From Coprinopsis marcescibilis (lineage: Eukaryota > Basidiomycota > Agaricomycetes > Agaricales > Psathyrellaceae), in NCBI GenBank assembly GCA_004369085.1, contig ML210414.1:1-32706 (forward strand): a DNA stretch of 32,706 bases. The letters run 5' to 3'. Position 1 is the first letter of the stretch. The number at the start of each line of letters is the position of its first letter. A program made the position numbers and the translations under genes. This document shows, in pieces, positions 12,256-22,930 of this stretch. The notes below the pieces were generated by a model. The model saw nothing but the letters and a program-made list of their open reading frames with translations, was not told the origin of the DNA and searched no databases.

Positions 12256-12449
12256 AGGAGTACTACTAAATCGTATTCAGGATTTATGAAAACCCACATC
12301 CCCATCGTCCTGCCCTCTTAGTACTGCCAAATGGGCCTGTTGCCCCTAATTACGACCGTGGAATAATATATCCGAATTTGGATCAACTTCTCGAGTCACG
12401 ATTTCAATTTTGATCACGTCCTTAATCGACAAGGATTGGAAAAAAGTGG

Positions 12450-14657
12450 ATGCTTAGGTTTCTCCGTCCTATACCGATACCACGACCGCTTAGTCGCATA
12501 TCGAGACCTAAAAGATTTATACCAGTCTTGAGAACTATGTCGACCGAGGCTGCAGGAACCCACAAGGACCCCGTCACCGGGGAGATGATCTCCAAGCAGT
12601 ATGTCCGCTCTTCATCGACGCGTTTGGGCAATCGATAACCACTGATATAGGGAGTTGAAGCGCAGAGAGAAGCAGAGGGCCAAGGGAGCTGCTAAGGCAT
12701 CCAAGGCTGCAGCTGCACCACCTGTAGAGGCCAAAGAAAAGGCCGATGCAAAGCCCAAGGAGGAGGAATTGAACCCTAACGTCAGTGGTCGTCCGAGTGC
12801 TATTGAAAAGGGCTAATCGATCTGTAGCAATATTATGAACTTAGGGCTCGCCAAATCAAGCATTTGAAGGAATCACAAAGCCCGAATCCTTACCCCCACA
12901 AGTTCCACGTCTCCAAGTCATTGACGCATTACATCGAGGAATACGGCCCCGAGGGCTTCATTGCTGCTGGAGCCAAGCTAGATGACAAGACCGAAAGTCT
13001 TGCTGGACGTATTCACAACATCCGAGCCAGTGGTTCCAAGCTTCGTTTCTATGACCTGCACGGAGAGGGCGTCAAGGTCCAAATCATGGCCACTCAGCAG
13101 TGAGTCATCAGCCCGTCCCGAGCTTATTTCGTCGCAAACATGTCACAGAGATTCAAACGACCCAGAGGGCTTCGTTGCACTCCACGAGCACTTCAAGCGG
13201 GGTGACATTGTCGGTGTCACTGGCAAGCCTTCGCGTACCAAGAAGGGCGAACTGAGCATATCACCCTCGTCCATGACCTTGCTGGCACCCAACCTCCACC
13301 AACTCCCTTCCTCCCATTTCGGTTTGAAGGACCAAGAGACTCGCTACCGCAAGCGCTACCTTGACCTCATCCTCAACGACAACACCCGCAGGATCTTCAT
13401 CACCCGCAGTCGCATCATCGCCTATATCCGTCGCTTCCTCGACAACCACGGCTTCATGGAAGTCGAAACACCCATCACCTCCCTTCTTGCGGGTGGAGCG
13501 ACAGCCAAGCCGTTCGTCACCCACCACAACGACCTCAACCTCGATCTCTTCCTTCGCGTCGCCCCGGAGCTCTACCTCAAGCAGCTCATCGTCGGTGGAT
13601 TGGACCGTGTCTACGAAATAGGGCGTGTCTTCCGTAACGAGGGTATCGATCTCACCCATAACCCAGAATTCACGATCTGCGAGTTTTACATGGCCTACGC
13701 CGATATGGAGGATCTTATGGAGATCACCGAGGTCATGTTGGAGGGACTCGTCAAGACCCTCACTGGAGGAACCACACTCATCTTCCACCCTGATGGCAAC
13801 AAGGGGCAGGAGGGTGCCAGGCAGATCGAGCTGGAGTTCAAGCGCCCTTGGAAGCGGTATGACATGATTGAGACTCTCGAGGAGAAGCTCAATGTCAAGT
13901 TCCCGCCTGGCGAGGAGCTGCATACCGACCAGACTAACAAGTGGTTGCGTGCGCTTTGTGTTAAGCACAACGTTGATTGCTCTGAGCCTCGTACCAACGC
14001 TCGTTTGCTTGACAAGCTCGTTGGCGAGTACATCGAGCCCCTTTGCCAATCCCCTGCCTTCATCGGTGCGTCCTTCCGTGAAGAGCCCAGAATAGATTAC
14101 TGACAGCAATGGTTATTTTTAGTCGGCCACCCTCAAGTCATGTCCCCGCTCGCCAAGTGGCATCGGTCGCGACCTGGTCTGTGTGAACGATTCGAAGGGT
14201 TCATGTGTGGCAAGGAGTTCTGCAATGCATATACCGAGTTGAACGATCCGTTTGAGCAGAGATTGAGGTTCGAGGAGCAAGTTAGGCAGAAGGAGCAAGG
14301 AGATGATGAAGCGCAGGGTATCGACGAGACATATATTGATGCGTACGTTCTCTTTCACTCGACCGTTTTGTTCGGTGCATGGATTCTGATTGTTTCCCTT
14401 GCAGACTTGAGCACGGTCTTGCGCCTACTGGTGGATGGGGCTTGGGTATCGATCGACTCGTCATGTTCTTGACTGACTCGACTAGTAAGTCTGCGTCGTT
14501 CTCTCGGCGGCACCTGCCTTCTGACGATATTTGCCTCGTTTCTCCCTCGTAAATAGATATCAAGGAAGTTCTGCTCTTCCCTGCTATGAAGCCTATGGAA
14601 GTCACGCCCGGAAACAATCCCGGCGGCCCTCCTCTCGAGCCTTCCGGTCAGATCTGA
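12450..14657 (+). CDS. KRS1: Lysyl-tRNA synthetase, probably dual-targeted
   Basis: This class II aminoacyl-tRNA synthetase charges tRNA-Lys with lysine using ATP. Seven exons give 622 aa with consistent phases. Residues 1-29 are rich in Arg, Leu, Ile and Pro with no acidic residue, as in a mitochondrial presequence. Met30 (12537) then starts [11 protein letters not shown], a normal cytosolic N-terminus. A Lys/Ala-rich appendage follows ([16 protein letters not shown]). The OB-fold anticodon domain contains [20 protein letters not shown]. Class II motif 1 lies around [13 protein letters not shown], motif 2 is [20 protein letters not shown], and motif 3 is [20 protein letters not shown]. The end is [15 protein letters not shown] and a short tail. 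The first ATG has T at -3 and the second has A at -3, which favours leaky scanning to the cytosolic form. Confidence 0.96.
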
Positions 14658-14791
14658 GCGAGCTCGAGAGCAAGAGAAACATGCAATAGAAGTGAAAGTA
14701 TTAAAAGGGCTTGTTGCAATCGTTAAAATGTTTTTATTTCCCGTTATTTAGCGTGGTTCTAGAGTGGCGTCAAACTAGGTTTACCAAGATC

Positions 14792-14809
14792 CTGAGGCTT
14801 GAGCCTCAG
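14792..14809. repeat. 8-bp inverted repeat downstream of KRS1
   Basis: CTGAGGCT and AGCCTCAG are perfect reverse complements separated by two bases. They would fold as a 7-bp stem with a TTGA loop. The repeat lies 135 bp past the KRS1 stop codon, so it could be in the 3' untranslated region. Eukaryotic transcription does not need such a hairpin to end, so function is open. Confidence 0.5.
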
Positions 14810-15167
14810 ACTGACAAAATTCGGCTTGTATCCCGATCACCAGACCGGGACTGTCCTTTCTCTGGTTTCCCGGAGCATTGTGGTGGTGTTTGTTGTGGTT
14901 TCTTCACGCTCGGAAACGCTTATACTTGGAACCATGTCGAGTAGTGGTTGTCATGAAACCAAACAGTAACAGGATGGCCCGTGCACGACAGCGAACGCCA
15001 AGTCTGAGATAATCGGATGATTTTCCAACTTGAATGTTTCCCAAGAATTTCAATCGATTTATCCCGCCTCATCCGGGACAATATCTCTCCAGAGACGTAA
15101 TTTGAGCCCACGCATCAAGCTATCGCAAAGGAAGCACAATTGGTTGGAAACCCATGAAACTGCAGAC

Positions 15168-15677
15168 ATGACTGCTGGAATCTTCAACGCGGCGCAGAAA
15201 ACGGTCGCCCAATATGTGAGTACTGTGAAGTCTTCTGCACCGACGCCCGAGACCTCATTCCACATTGGATGCACACTTGTGTGTGTTGCCTTTTTGCACT
15301 TGCACCGTTTGGCTTTGGGATTCTTTTAGAACAAAGGCGATGGGGTCATGTGCATTTTCCGTGCTTGGAGTCGAGTCGTCGGATTCATTGGCGTTGTGTT
15401 AACGGCGAGTCGGCTCGAGCTCGGGCTTCGGAATATTCGGAGTCGTATGCACCCTCGTTCCTTTCAGAATACCCCAAAATTCCCTAAATCAGTTGAGCAG
15501 TCCTCCAGGTCGCCTCTCGTCCTCTTTGAAGTTCCAACTTCTTGCGTTACAATTCTTACTTCGGCACCACCCACACCCGCGATCGCGTCGGCATACCAGG
15601 CCACTCTCCTGTATGTTCTCCCGTTCCTCAACTTAGAGCCGGGAGCCAGAAAAAACGAACTACTGGGTCTCCAATAA
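15168..15677 (+). CDS. Doubtful small two-exon gene
   Basis: I do not recognise this gene. An ATG in fair context (GAC before ATG) opens MTAGIFNAAQKTVAQY. A GTGAGT donor at 15216 and a TTTTAG acceptor ending at 15329 then join it in frame to NKGDGVMCIFRAWSR, giving 131 aa. The joined protein is basic, with a hydrophobic stretch (VVGFIGVVLTA) and no known domain. The intron would be 114 nt, longer than most here. The model may be chance; there is no homology support. Confidence 0.2.
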
Positions 15678-16353
15678 CCATCATCCTTCAGGCTGGATGC
15701 AGGAACTGTGCATCATGACGGCTGTCTGATGTAACTGCTGCTCCGAATCGGAAGCCGCCACTTAAGCTGACTCAGAGGCTTCATCATTTCATTTGCGACC
15801 TTCAACTCGCTCAACGAGAATCGCCTTACGATGCCGATCACTCAGCTCCACCTGAAAGACGTATCCTAAAACCCACTGATTGGTCTCTCGGCGCTTCAGG
15901 TTGAGTTTCAGAGCAATTAGATTGGCTGATATGTACTCTCATTCGATGCAAATCCTTCAAGCCACGTCTGGAGCGGTGGCGTGAATTCAATCGACGACGC
16001 ACGTTCGACATTCCAGCTGAATCGCGTGCGTTTCAATTTATCTGCTAGGCCCTAAAAGTCAATGTTTATCATGTGTCCCTGGCGACAGAATTGTGAAATG
16101 TGAAGGGTTGGAAGGTGATAATTGGGGAAGGGTACGTCACGCAAGTGATTACAAGGACCTGGTCCGCGGTTGCCAAATTGACGTTTTGTACCCTAATTCC
16201 AGGAGTTCTTCTGCGTTCCGAAAGGGGTGTAAAGAGCCCGTACAGCTGGGCATAGTGGAGGAATCTGGGCACACGACCAGTGTCTCATGCCAGTAGTACA
16301 GGATGCACAAGGACTGTCGGCAATACACATACCTCGTGTCCTGGTTCGAGAAG

Positions 16354-16359
16354 TATAAA
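16354..16359 (+). promoter_or_regulatory. TATA box of F-box A
   Basis: TATAAA sits about 130 bp upstream of the ATG at 16485. It also overlaps an earlier in-frame ATG at 16359, which would therefore lie upstream of the transcription start. This is the reason I choose 16485 as the start codon. Confidence 0.5.
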
Positions 16360-16484
16360 TGCCCGAGGAGTTTTACTTTCGTGCAAGTCAGAGACCCGCA
16401 ACGGTTTTTTGCCATTCAACGACCAGTGGCAGTGAACTTGAACTATCTCCGCTTGTTGTCCTTAGCCCCTGCCAGTCATCCAAT

Positions 16485-17929
16485 ATGTCACCCCACATTG
16501 ACCATATTTTTGATGCGGATACACCTCCCCTTAGCCCTGCTACCTCGAGCTCTAGTATGGAATCCGAGCTACCAAGTCGTCCCCCTTCTTCGATGCCCCG
16601 TTCCTCCACTGCGAACCACGACATGTGGCTTCTTCCAGAAGATATCCTTCGCCAGATCATTAACGTTTACCTGCAATCCAGCCCCCGCACTCTCAAAGCT
16701 CTCGCTCTGAGCTGCAAGTCACTCGCAGCTCACTGTCGGAGGTTCATTCTTCAAAGCATTATACTGAAGAGTCCAGGACCGTCGACGACAGCGTCTGATG
16801 CACAACGCTTCGCCTCCCTCCTCGAGCAGTCCCCGGACATCACCAAATTCGTCAGGCGACTGAGAATCTTCACCTTCCCAATCCAATTCCAGCCTGCAGC
16901 GACAGACCATGATAGGCTACCACTACAGACGAGAGAAGAAAAGGCGCTTCATCGCATTCTCGTTCAGAAGTACAAGCGCCTATCCAATCTCGAGCTCCGC
17001 AACATCGACATCGTATGGACCCGCATGCCACAGCAGCTTCAGCTTCGCTTCTTCTCGTTCCTCCAACGACATTCCTCCAGAGTGCGACAACTCTCGCTTC
17101 ACCTTAAATCCTTCCCATCCACCCTCTTTAGTTATCTCCACGGGAGCGCCGAATGCCTCTCCTTGTGCGGAGAGATTGTCGAGGTTTCTCCATTTCCCGA
17201 GTACAGTCGCGTTCAAGGATCAACGACCAAACGACGGAGGATCGCCGTTATCAAAACGTGCCACGTACCCGACAGCTCGCTCAAGCTCCTGGCAGGCGAA
17301 TGTGCCTCAGAGTCTCCCATCGACATCAAACGTGTTGAAGGGCTCATGTTTCTGAGTTTACGGCAATTCTCGGAAGGATACGCGTGTCTGTCTCAAGCTT
17401 GCACTTATCTAGGGTATCTAGATATCGGACCAGTTGAGTCCTGGTATGGGTCAGGCGAGTCATCTTTCATCTCATGATCAGCTTCCACCCCCCTTACACG
17501 AGCCGTATGGGTTTACTAGTTGCAATTGACTTGGCATGCCTTCCTTACCTCGAAGTCCTTGACATCACGACGGACATGAATGAAGTAACGGTCGCGTTGG
17601 ATTGGCTAGCAGAGTCAGCGCAACGACGACCACTTCTACGCAGAAAGGATGATATATTGCAGATTAGGGTATGCATTTACAGCAAGAATCAGTTTTATGC
17701 GATGTTGTCCCCGGACCTCTCGGCGCAGATGCATCAGACGTACTGGTCGCAGGCGTCCCGGAAGCAAGGACGCTGGCCTGCACTTCGGACACTCGGTATT
17801 ACAGGTTATTCACGAGCTATTTCCAGCTCTCTGGGCCCCAGTAAATCGGTGCCGATGCAGTGTCTTGGCTCATATCAGCTGGGGCGACACCCTCGGCATG
17901 GGGAGGTGGATTTGTACCATCGACACTGA
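16485..17929 (+). CDS. F-box-like protein A
   Basis: This is a probable substrate adaptor of an SCF-type ubiquitin ligase, of a kind greatly expanded in Agaricomycetes. The start MSPHIDHIFDADTPP leads a Ser/Pro-rich N-terminus. An F-box-like segment follows (MWLLPEDILRQIINVYLQ... TLKALALSCKSLAAHCRR, about residues 46-90), then divergent Leu-rich sequence with no clear LRR period. Two exons are needed. The first reads to about 17449; the second opens near 17503 at RMGLLVAIDLACLPYLEVLD and ends LYHRH. I place a 53-nt intron at 17450-17502 with an unusual CGAG acceptor; a slightly earlier donor at GTATGG also fits, so the join is uncertain by a few residues. Length is about 463 aa. F-box B (26453-27794, minus) is a diverged paralogue. 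The role is inferred from the F-box alone. Confidence 0.75.
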
Positions 17930-18306
17930 AGGGGGATGACCGTGAATTATATCATGTACATACAGATTGGTCCATTGCTGTCAAAGCTCTACTATATACA
18001 CAGTTCCTTCAATTTTCCGCTTAGTTGCCTCGAGAACCCGGAGAGGCCAAAAGCTTTCACGCCACCGGCCCTACTTACTATTAGCGCCCACTGCAGAAGT
18101 GACTGGGACAGCGACTTAACGATCGGAGCTTCGGTCCAGGCCGGTGAGATCAGCGCTCACAGGAGGCGTGACGGCCGGCGCTCTGGATGAGAATCATGCT
18201 CATCTGATAATTCCCATCTCACTCTCCTTTATGGTCGTCGCTGCTGCTGTACCTGTTATATTGGTAGAGTATTGGTAGAGAAAGACTAATAGCTACATTT
18301 CCAAGC
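17930..18306 (+). promoter_or_regulatory. Promoter region of the NACHT-TPR gene
   Basis: This gene-free stretch lies between the F-box A stop and the ATG of the NACHT-TPR gene. It contains CTATATACA at about 17991-17999, a possible TATA element roughly 310 bp upstream of the ATG, and a perfect 11-bp tandem repeat close to the start codon. The 84-codon open frame over it has no recognisable content. Confidence 0.4.
18259..18280 (+). repeat. 11-bp perfect tandem repeat
   Basis: TATTGGTAGAG is present twice without a gap, ending 26 bp before the NACHT-TPR start codon. It probably lies in the 5' leader. It may be a recent duplication or a binding site; nothing else supports a function. Confidence 0.6.
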
Positions 18307-21300
18307 ATGGATAAGGTGAGTCTAGGATTTGCGAATCCAATATTTTACTGATCAACCGTGGATCTCATGGCAATCTTCTCCAGCTAACTCAACTGTTCAA
18401 GTCTAAGCTGAAGATTTCGCAAGGCGACAAAGCTCTAAACAAGCGGAAACCCTTGAGGAGATCCAGTAAGAGATCGGGTTTGTTCATTTGCACGCACCAT
18501 CTCACATTTTCAGGTACTATACGTGGCGAAATCCTCACCGGCGCATCGGGCGTAGTCCTACAACACTCGCACATTCATAACCAGACGGCACAGACAATTA
18601 GCAATGTTTACAACCATTCCTGTGAGCTTGGACCTTGCCAGTCTCGCCCAGCATTTAGACTAATTGAATCTTATCAGGCACTGATACAGAAATCGCGGAA
18701 GCCATTCGTCGACTTGCTGACCCAAAGGGCTACTCCTGGAATCCTTCGCGCATATGTCTTCCAGGAACACGTGTCGTGCATGTCGACTACATCTCGCTGT
18801 GGGCCACCAACGTGGAAGAAGTTAGCCCATTCAGTGCTCAAATTATGTTGATCCCAGGCCCGGCAGGGAGTGGAAAGTCTGTCTTGGCGCACACTATTTG
18901 CAGGGATATGGATAGGAATGGCTCTCTCGTCTTGTCATTTTTCCTTAACCAGATGGGCCAACAGTTTACTGCAGCAGACTTTATGGCTGCATTTATTCGG
19001 GGGCTCTGCGTAATCGACGCTCAGATCAAGCAGTCCATTGCTCAACTATTGATACAGAACCCTATCCTTGCCACCGCCCCAGCTCCGCGACAGTTCGAGG
19101 ACCTTGTCCTTCCCATTCTTCCCATTCTTCCTACCGGGCGCAGCTTTTTCGTGGGGATCGATGCACTCGATGAGCAGCCAGACGAATCTATTCTAGAATT
19201 TCTCCGCGACCAAGTTCCTCGACTTCCGCCAACGTTCAGATTCGTCCTCACCATGCGCCCAGACCCAGGGGTAATGTGCCATCTGGAAACCCGGCCGCAC
19301 GTTACCCTACTCTCCTCCTCTTTCAAGTTGACAGGCGACACCACCAGCGCCGATATCGCCAAGTACATCGAATTCAGACTCTCGGACGCAGAGTATCGAG
19401 ATTCCATTTCGGCAAAACTGTTGGCCGACTTCATTTTGAAAGCCGAAGGCCTGTTCTTATGGGCGGAAACGGTTCTTAATCACATCGGCAGTGCATACGA
19501 TCCGGCAGAGGAACTGGCTGAAATCGTCAAAGGGACAAGTACCCATTGGGCGAAGGCCGGACGGGCAGCCAAAAAGCTGGAGGAGCTGTACGCCCACATC
19601 TTATCCAAATTGGAATGGACAGATTCCAGATTCGTGAAGATGTACACCGTCGTGGTGGGGGGCCTTGTCACGCTGCGAGAGCCACTATCTCGTACTGGGA
19701 TGGCGGCACTATACAAGCCTCACGGCATTGCCGAGAAAGACATACACAAGATATGCATGTCAATCCGACCATTACTCCAAAGCTATTCCACAGACGACCC
19801 AAGTCAGCCGATTCGGCTGCTCCATCTTTCTGTCAAAGAATACCTGGCACAGAATGCTCCAGAACCTTATCGACTGGACTGCGATGAACACCACGAAAGA
19901 CTTTCACGACTAGCCTTGCACGTTTTCAAGAACGATCTCACCCTTTCCAACGTCTGCAACCTGGGATACGCCGATGGCATTTGGGTCTGGGACGCCTCGG
20001 CCACTCCCCCATCTATTCCTAGCTTTCCGGACGGAGCTTCTGAGCACCTCCGGTACTCATGTCAATACTTCGAAGATCATGAACTCTCTTCGAACAAGCA
20101 CATCGACGAGACCCATATTTCAGACCTCCGCGACGTTGTCCTCGAAAGACCCCAGATACTTCTAGAAGTGACAGCATCTATGGGGTCCGTTGCGAATATT
20201 GTCTCGCTCAGGAAGAAAGTTCAAGTACTGCGCTTCACAATCTTCATCGAATCATCCTTGTCTAACCTGTCACTTGACCATAGACACCAGATGACCTTCA
20301 AAATCCTGCGAGAATCCGAAGTACGATCAAAGTCTACTATGCAGTAGCCCGTTGCTTGATGGTTGATGGGAGGTTCACCGAAGCCCTGCCTCTACTTCAA
20401 GGCGCAGTCGAACTCCAAAGTATATGCAACCCAGACCAATTGGAAACATCAATGCAGTTGGAGTTTGTTTTGTGTCTTAATCATCTCGGGATGTGCCTAG
20501 ATGCGCTTGGCCAGACTGTGGACGGACTTGCACCCATTGAAGCTGAAGCCCTTCCAATTTCTCGTCAACTCAACGACACACACCCACTCGAAGGCCAGTC
20601 ACTGCTTGGATCCACCCTCTTGGCGTTCTCCGAGCTCCTACAAAGTGCGAAACGGTATGACGACTACGATCGTGCGACCAACGAGGCCTTGGATATCTAC
20701 CGACGCTTAGCGGACGACGATCCATCACGATTCGAGTACCATCTCGGACTGGCCTTGTCGCGCCGGGCGCGCAACTTCACAAATTATGGAAAGTTTCACG
20801 AATCAATTCCGTTTTTTCAGGAAGCAATCAAACTGCTCCGTCCATATGCCGAAATGGGTGCAGAATACGAGTGCAGTCTGGCGGCCGCGGTCGCGCCATA
20901 TGCCACTTCACTGTCAGTTACACTTAAACCGGAGGAGGCGATCGAGCTGGGTCAAGAGGCTGTAAGACTGTGGCGGCGTCTTATGGTTAAAGATCCAGCG
21001 AGGTTCGGCAGCGGATTGTCATACAGCCTTTGGAAACTAGCTTGGGATGTTAACGAGTGCGGGAAGCCTGTAGACGCCATTCGATTTGCGGAGGAATCGG
21101 TCCAAGTTTGTCGCAGTTTGGTAAAGAAGGACGCTACTCGCGAACCCGATCTAGCAGAAGCTTTGCAAGAACTCGCTGACTTTCTGTCGTTCTCGGAGCG
21201 ATGGCCGGAGGCGATTGAAGCTGGTAGGGAAGCAATAGATATTGAACGCCGGCTGGCGTCCGATAACCCAGACAAATTCAACCAGAGCTTGGCAGTAGCC

Positions 21301-22743
21301 TTACGGAGATTGGCCGAAAACCACAGTTTGTGGGGTCAGAACAACGATACATCGGTAGCGCTTGCTGGAGAGGCGGTTCAGATACTCCGCGTTTGTGTAG
21401 ATAAAGATCCTGCCTGTGAGGCTGATCTGGCACAATCGCTGCAGAACCTCTCGGAGAGCCTTTTGGAAGCAGGGAGGCCAGAGGAGGCAGTTAAGCCTGG
21501 ACAGGAGGCAGTAAAAAGAAGGCGCCTGCTGGCTTCGAGTGACGAGGAAGAAGAGGAAGAAGAACATCAACTAGCTGAAGCATTGCAGTCCCTGGCAAAT
21601 GTGCTGAACACATGCGATCGCGCCGGTGACGCTATACCAGTCGTGATGGAGGAGATCAAGCTACGTCGCGCCCTCCTGGCGAAAGACTCGACTGGTGACA
21701 TCGACTTAGAGCTTGATCTGGCGGAGGCATTAGATAACTTATCTGAATACCTTTCAAACGAGGAGAGGTGGGCAGAAGCGGTCAAGACGCAGCGAGAGGC
21801 GGTGGAAATACAGCGCCGGCTGGTACTCATCGACAAGGAAAAGTACCAGGAGGGCCTAGCCTCGGTGCTGCTCAACCTGGCCTCCTACATCGATGACAAC
21901 GACCACACCAGCGAGGCTATTTCACCCGTCGAAGAGTCGGTCCAAATTTATCGCACAATGGTGGCGAGCGACACATCTATGGAGTCTGGATTGGCGGACG
22001 CGCTCCACGACAACGCGCAATATCTTTGCAATACGGGGAACTCGGAGGATGCAATGCCGATAATAATGGAAGCGGTGGATTTGCAGCGTCGCTTGGCATC
22101 CGAAGACCCCGACGTACTCGGCGATGGCTTGTCTCAATGCCTCCAGCTTTATGCCGCTTGTCTCAGCGATTGCAGTCGCTGTGAAGATGCTGCTATCGTC
22201 AGCTCAGAATGGGTGAAAATCCAGCGCCAATTGGTGGAGAAGGACCCCGAAGAACACACCGAATCCCTCGCCGAATCGCTTTGCGAATACACCAAGACTC
22301 TTCTCCTTTGTCCAGGAAAGGAGGAACAAGCACTTGAAGTGGCCCAAGAGGCGGAATCCGTTTACCGCCAACTAGCCAAAGAAGATCCAGCGGATTTCTC
22401 AGAGGACCATGCAAGCTCCCTCGAAAGTTTGGCTCGATGCCTCAACGCATCCAAACGCCACGAAGAGGCACTTTCGGCAGCACAAAAAGCGCTCGAGGTT
22501 CAACGTAAATTTGAAAAACGGAAAGCGAATGGACGTTTTTCGGATGACGTTTCCGGTGGCCTCCACGGGACTCACGGCAAAACCCTCATTTTCCTGGGCC
22601 GTGAAGCCGAGGCACTTGTACCCATCAAAAAAGCAATTAGCGCCCATCGGCGGTTGGTGAAGGAGGATCCTGACGAATACGAGGAGGAACTACAGGAATA
22701 TATTTCATTGTTGGAAAAAATATCCAAACCAACAGCCTCGTAA
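18307..22743 (+). CDS. NACHT-TPR STAND protein (fungal NLR-like)
   Basis: This is a STAND-class signalling ATPase of the type thought to act as intracellular receptors in fungal non-self recognition and programmed cell death. Four exons (18307-18315, 18384-18621, 18678-20224, 20284-22743) give 1417 aa with consistent phases. Residues 1-82 hold a basic start and a short Asn/His/Thr-rich stretch (HSHIHNQTAQTISNVYNH). The NACHT ATPase follows with Walker A GPAGSGKS (143-150), Walker B FFVGIDALDE (239-248) and a sensor-1-like FRFVLTMRPDP. A helical region reads RLLHLSVKEYLAQ, as in many fungal NACHT proteins. From about residue 600 to the end there are about 17 TPR-like repeats of 45-48 residues with the core EAV-x-(I/L)-x-RRL. 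The stop at 20347 in one frame lies after the 59-nt intron and is not used. It has no long N-terminal effector domain. Its ligand and output are unknown. Confidence 0.85.
20225..20283 (+). other. Intron joining the NACHT and TPR parts
   Basis: The donor is GTACTG and the acceptor CCATAG, with a CTAAC branch-like site about 20 bp before the acceptor. Splicing is phase 0 and joins VQ to TPDDLQNPARIRSTIKVYYA, which runs directly into the first TPR-like repeat. Without it, the NACHT frame stops at 20347 and the TPR frame lacks a good start. The bases are seen; splicing is inferred. Confidence 0.8.
20310..22730 (+). repeat. About 17 TPR-like repeats of 45-48 residues
   Basis: Each unit starts near LA-x-(A/S)-L-x-x-L, then a short turn with G or a polar residue, then EA(I/V), EAV and RRL, then (K/E)DP and a spacer. 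Examples begin at LAEALQELADFL, LAQSLQNLSESL, LAEALQSLANVL, LAEALDNLSEYL and LASVLLNLASYI. The copies differ widely from one another, so this is an old array, not a recent amplification. One unit has an extra acidic run of Asp and Glu (21541-21566). Confidence 0.8.
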
Positions 22744-22930
22744 TAGGATCAGTAAATCATGTATGTATCGGCGAACAGTTGTTTTGCGAAGGTAACATAA
22801 TGATAATACTCTTGGTGAATTATTGCGTGCGAACGAGGAGAGAAAACATTGATGGGTTATATTGCGATCAAATACAAGGAGGTATGCATGTAAATCCAGA
22901 AGGCTATCGAGTTCCAAGGGCTACTCAACT
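22744..22930. other. Convergent 3' region
   Basis: These 187 bp lie between the stop codons of the NACHT-TPR gene (plus) and the amidohydrolase (minus). They are AT-rich and hold only 3' untranslated sequence of both genes. I see no gene here. Confidence 0.5.

Larger units (their letters stand above)
14658..16484. other. Gene-poor region between KRS1 and F-box A
   Basis: This 1.8-kb stretch holds the KRS1 3' flank, a short inverted repeat at 14792-14809, one doubtful small gene (15168-15677) and the F-box A promoter with a TATA box at about 16354. Other open frames are short, occur on both strands and carry no recognisable motif. I see no transposon ends, tRNA or simple-sequence block. Confidence 0.5.

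Noticed and set aside
13261..14109. 282-codon open frame on the minus strand
   Set aside because: It is the antisense of the main lysyl-tRNA synthetase exon, whose class II motifs are unmistakable.
17450..17481. A 32-nt intron in F-box A ending at GATCAG
   Set aside because: Too short for the spliceosome in this genome; a 53-nt intron ending at 17502 keeps the frame and has a length like its neighbours.
18482..18517. A 36-nt GT...AG stretch in exon 2 of the NACHT-TPR gene that could be an intron
   Set aside because: It is in frame either way and shorter than all other introns here, so I left it as coding.
20341..20360. Two separate genes (NACHT and TPR) with a stop at 20347
   Set aside because: The TPR frame lacks a good start, and a phase-0 consensus intron at 20225-20283 joins the two proteins and adds sensible sequence before the first repeat.
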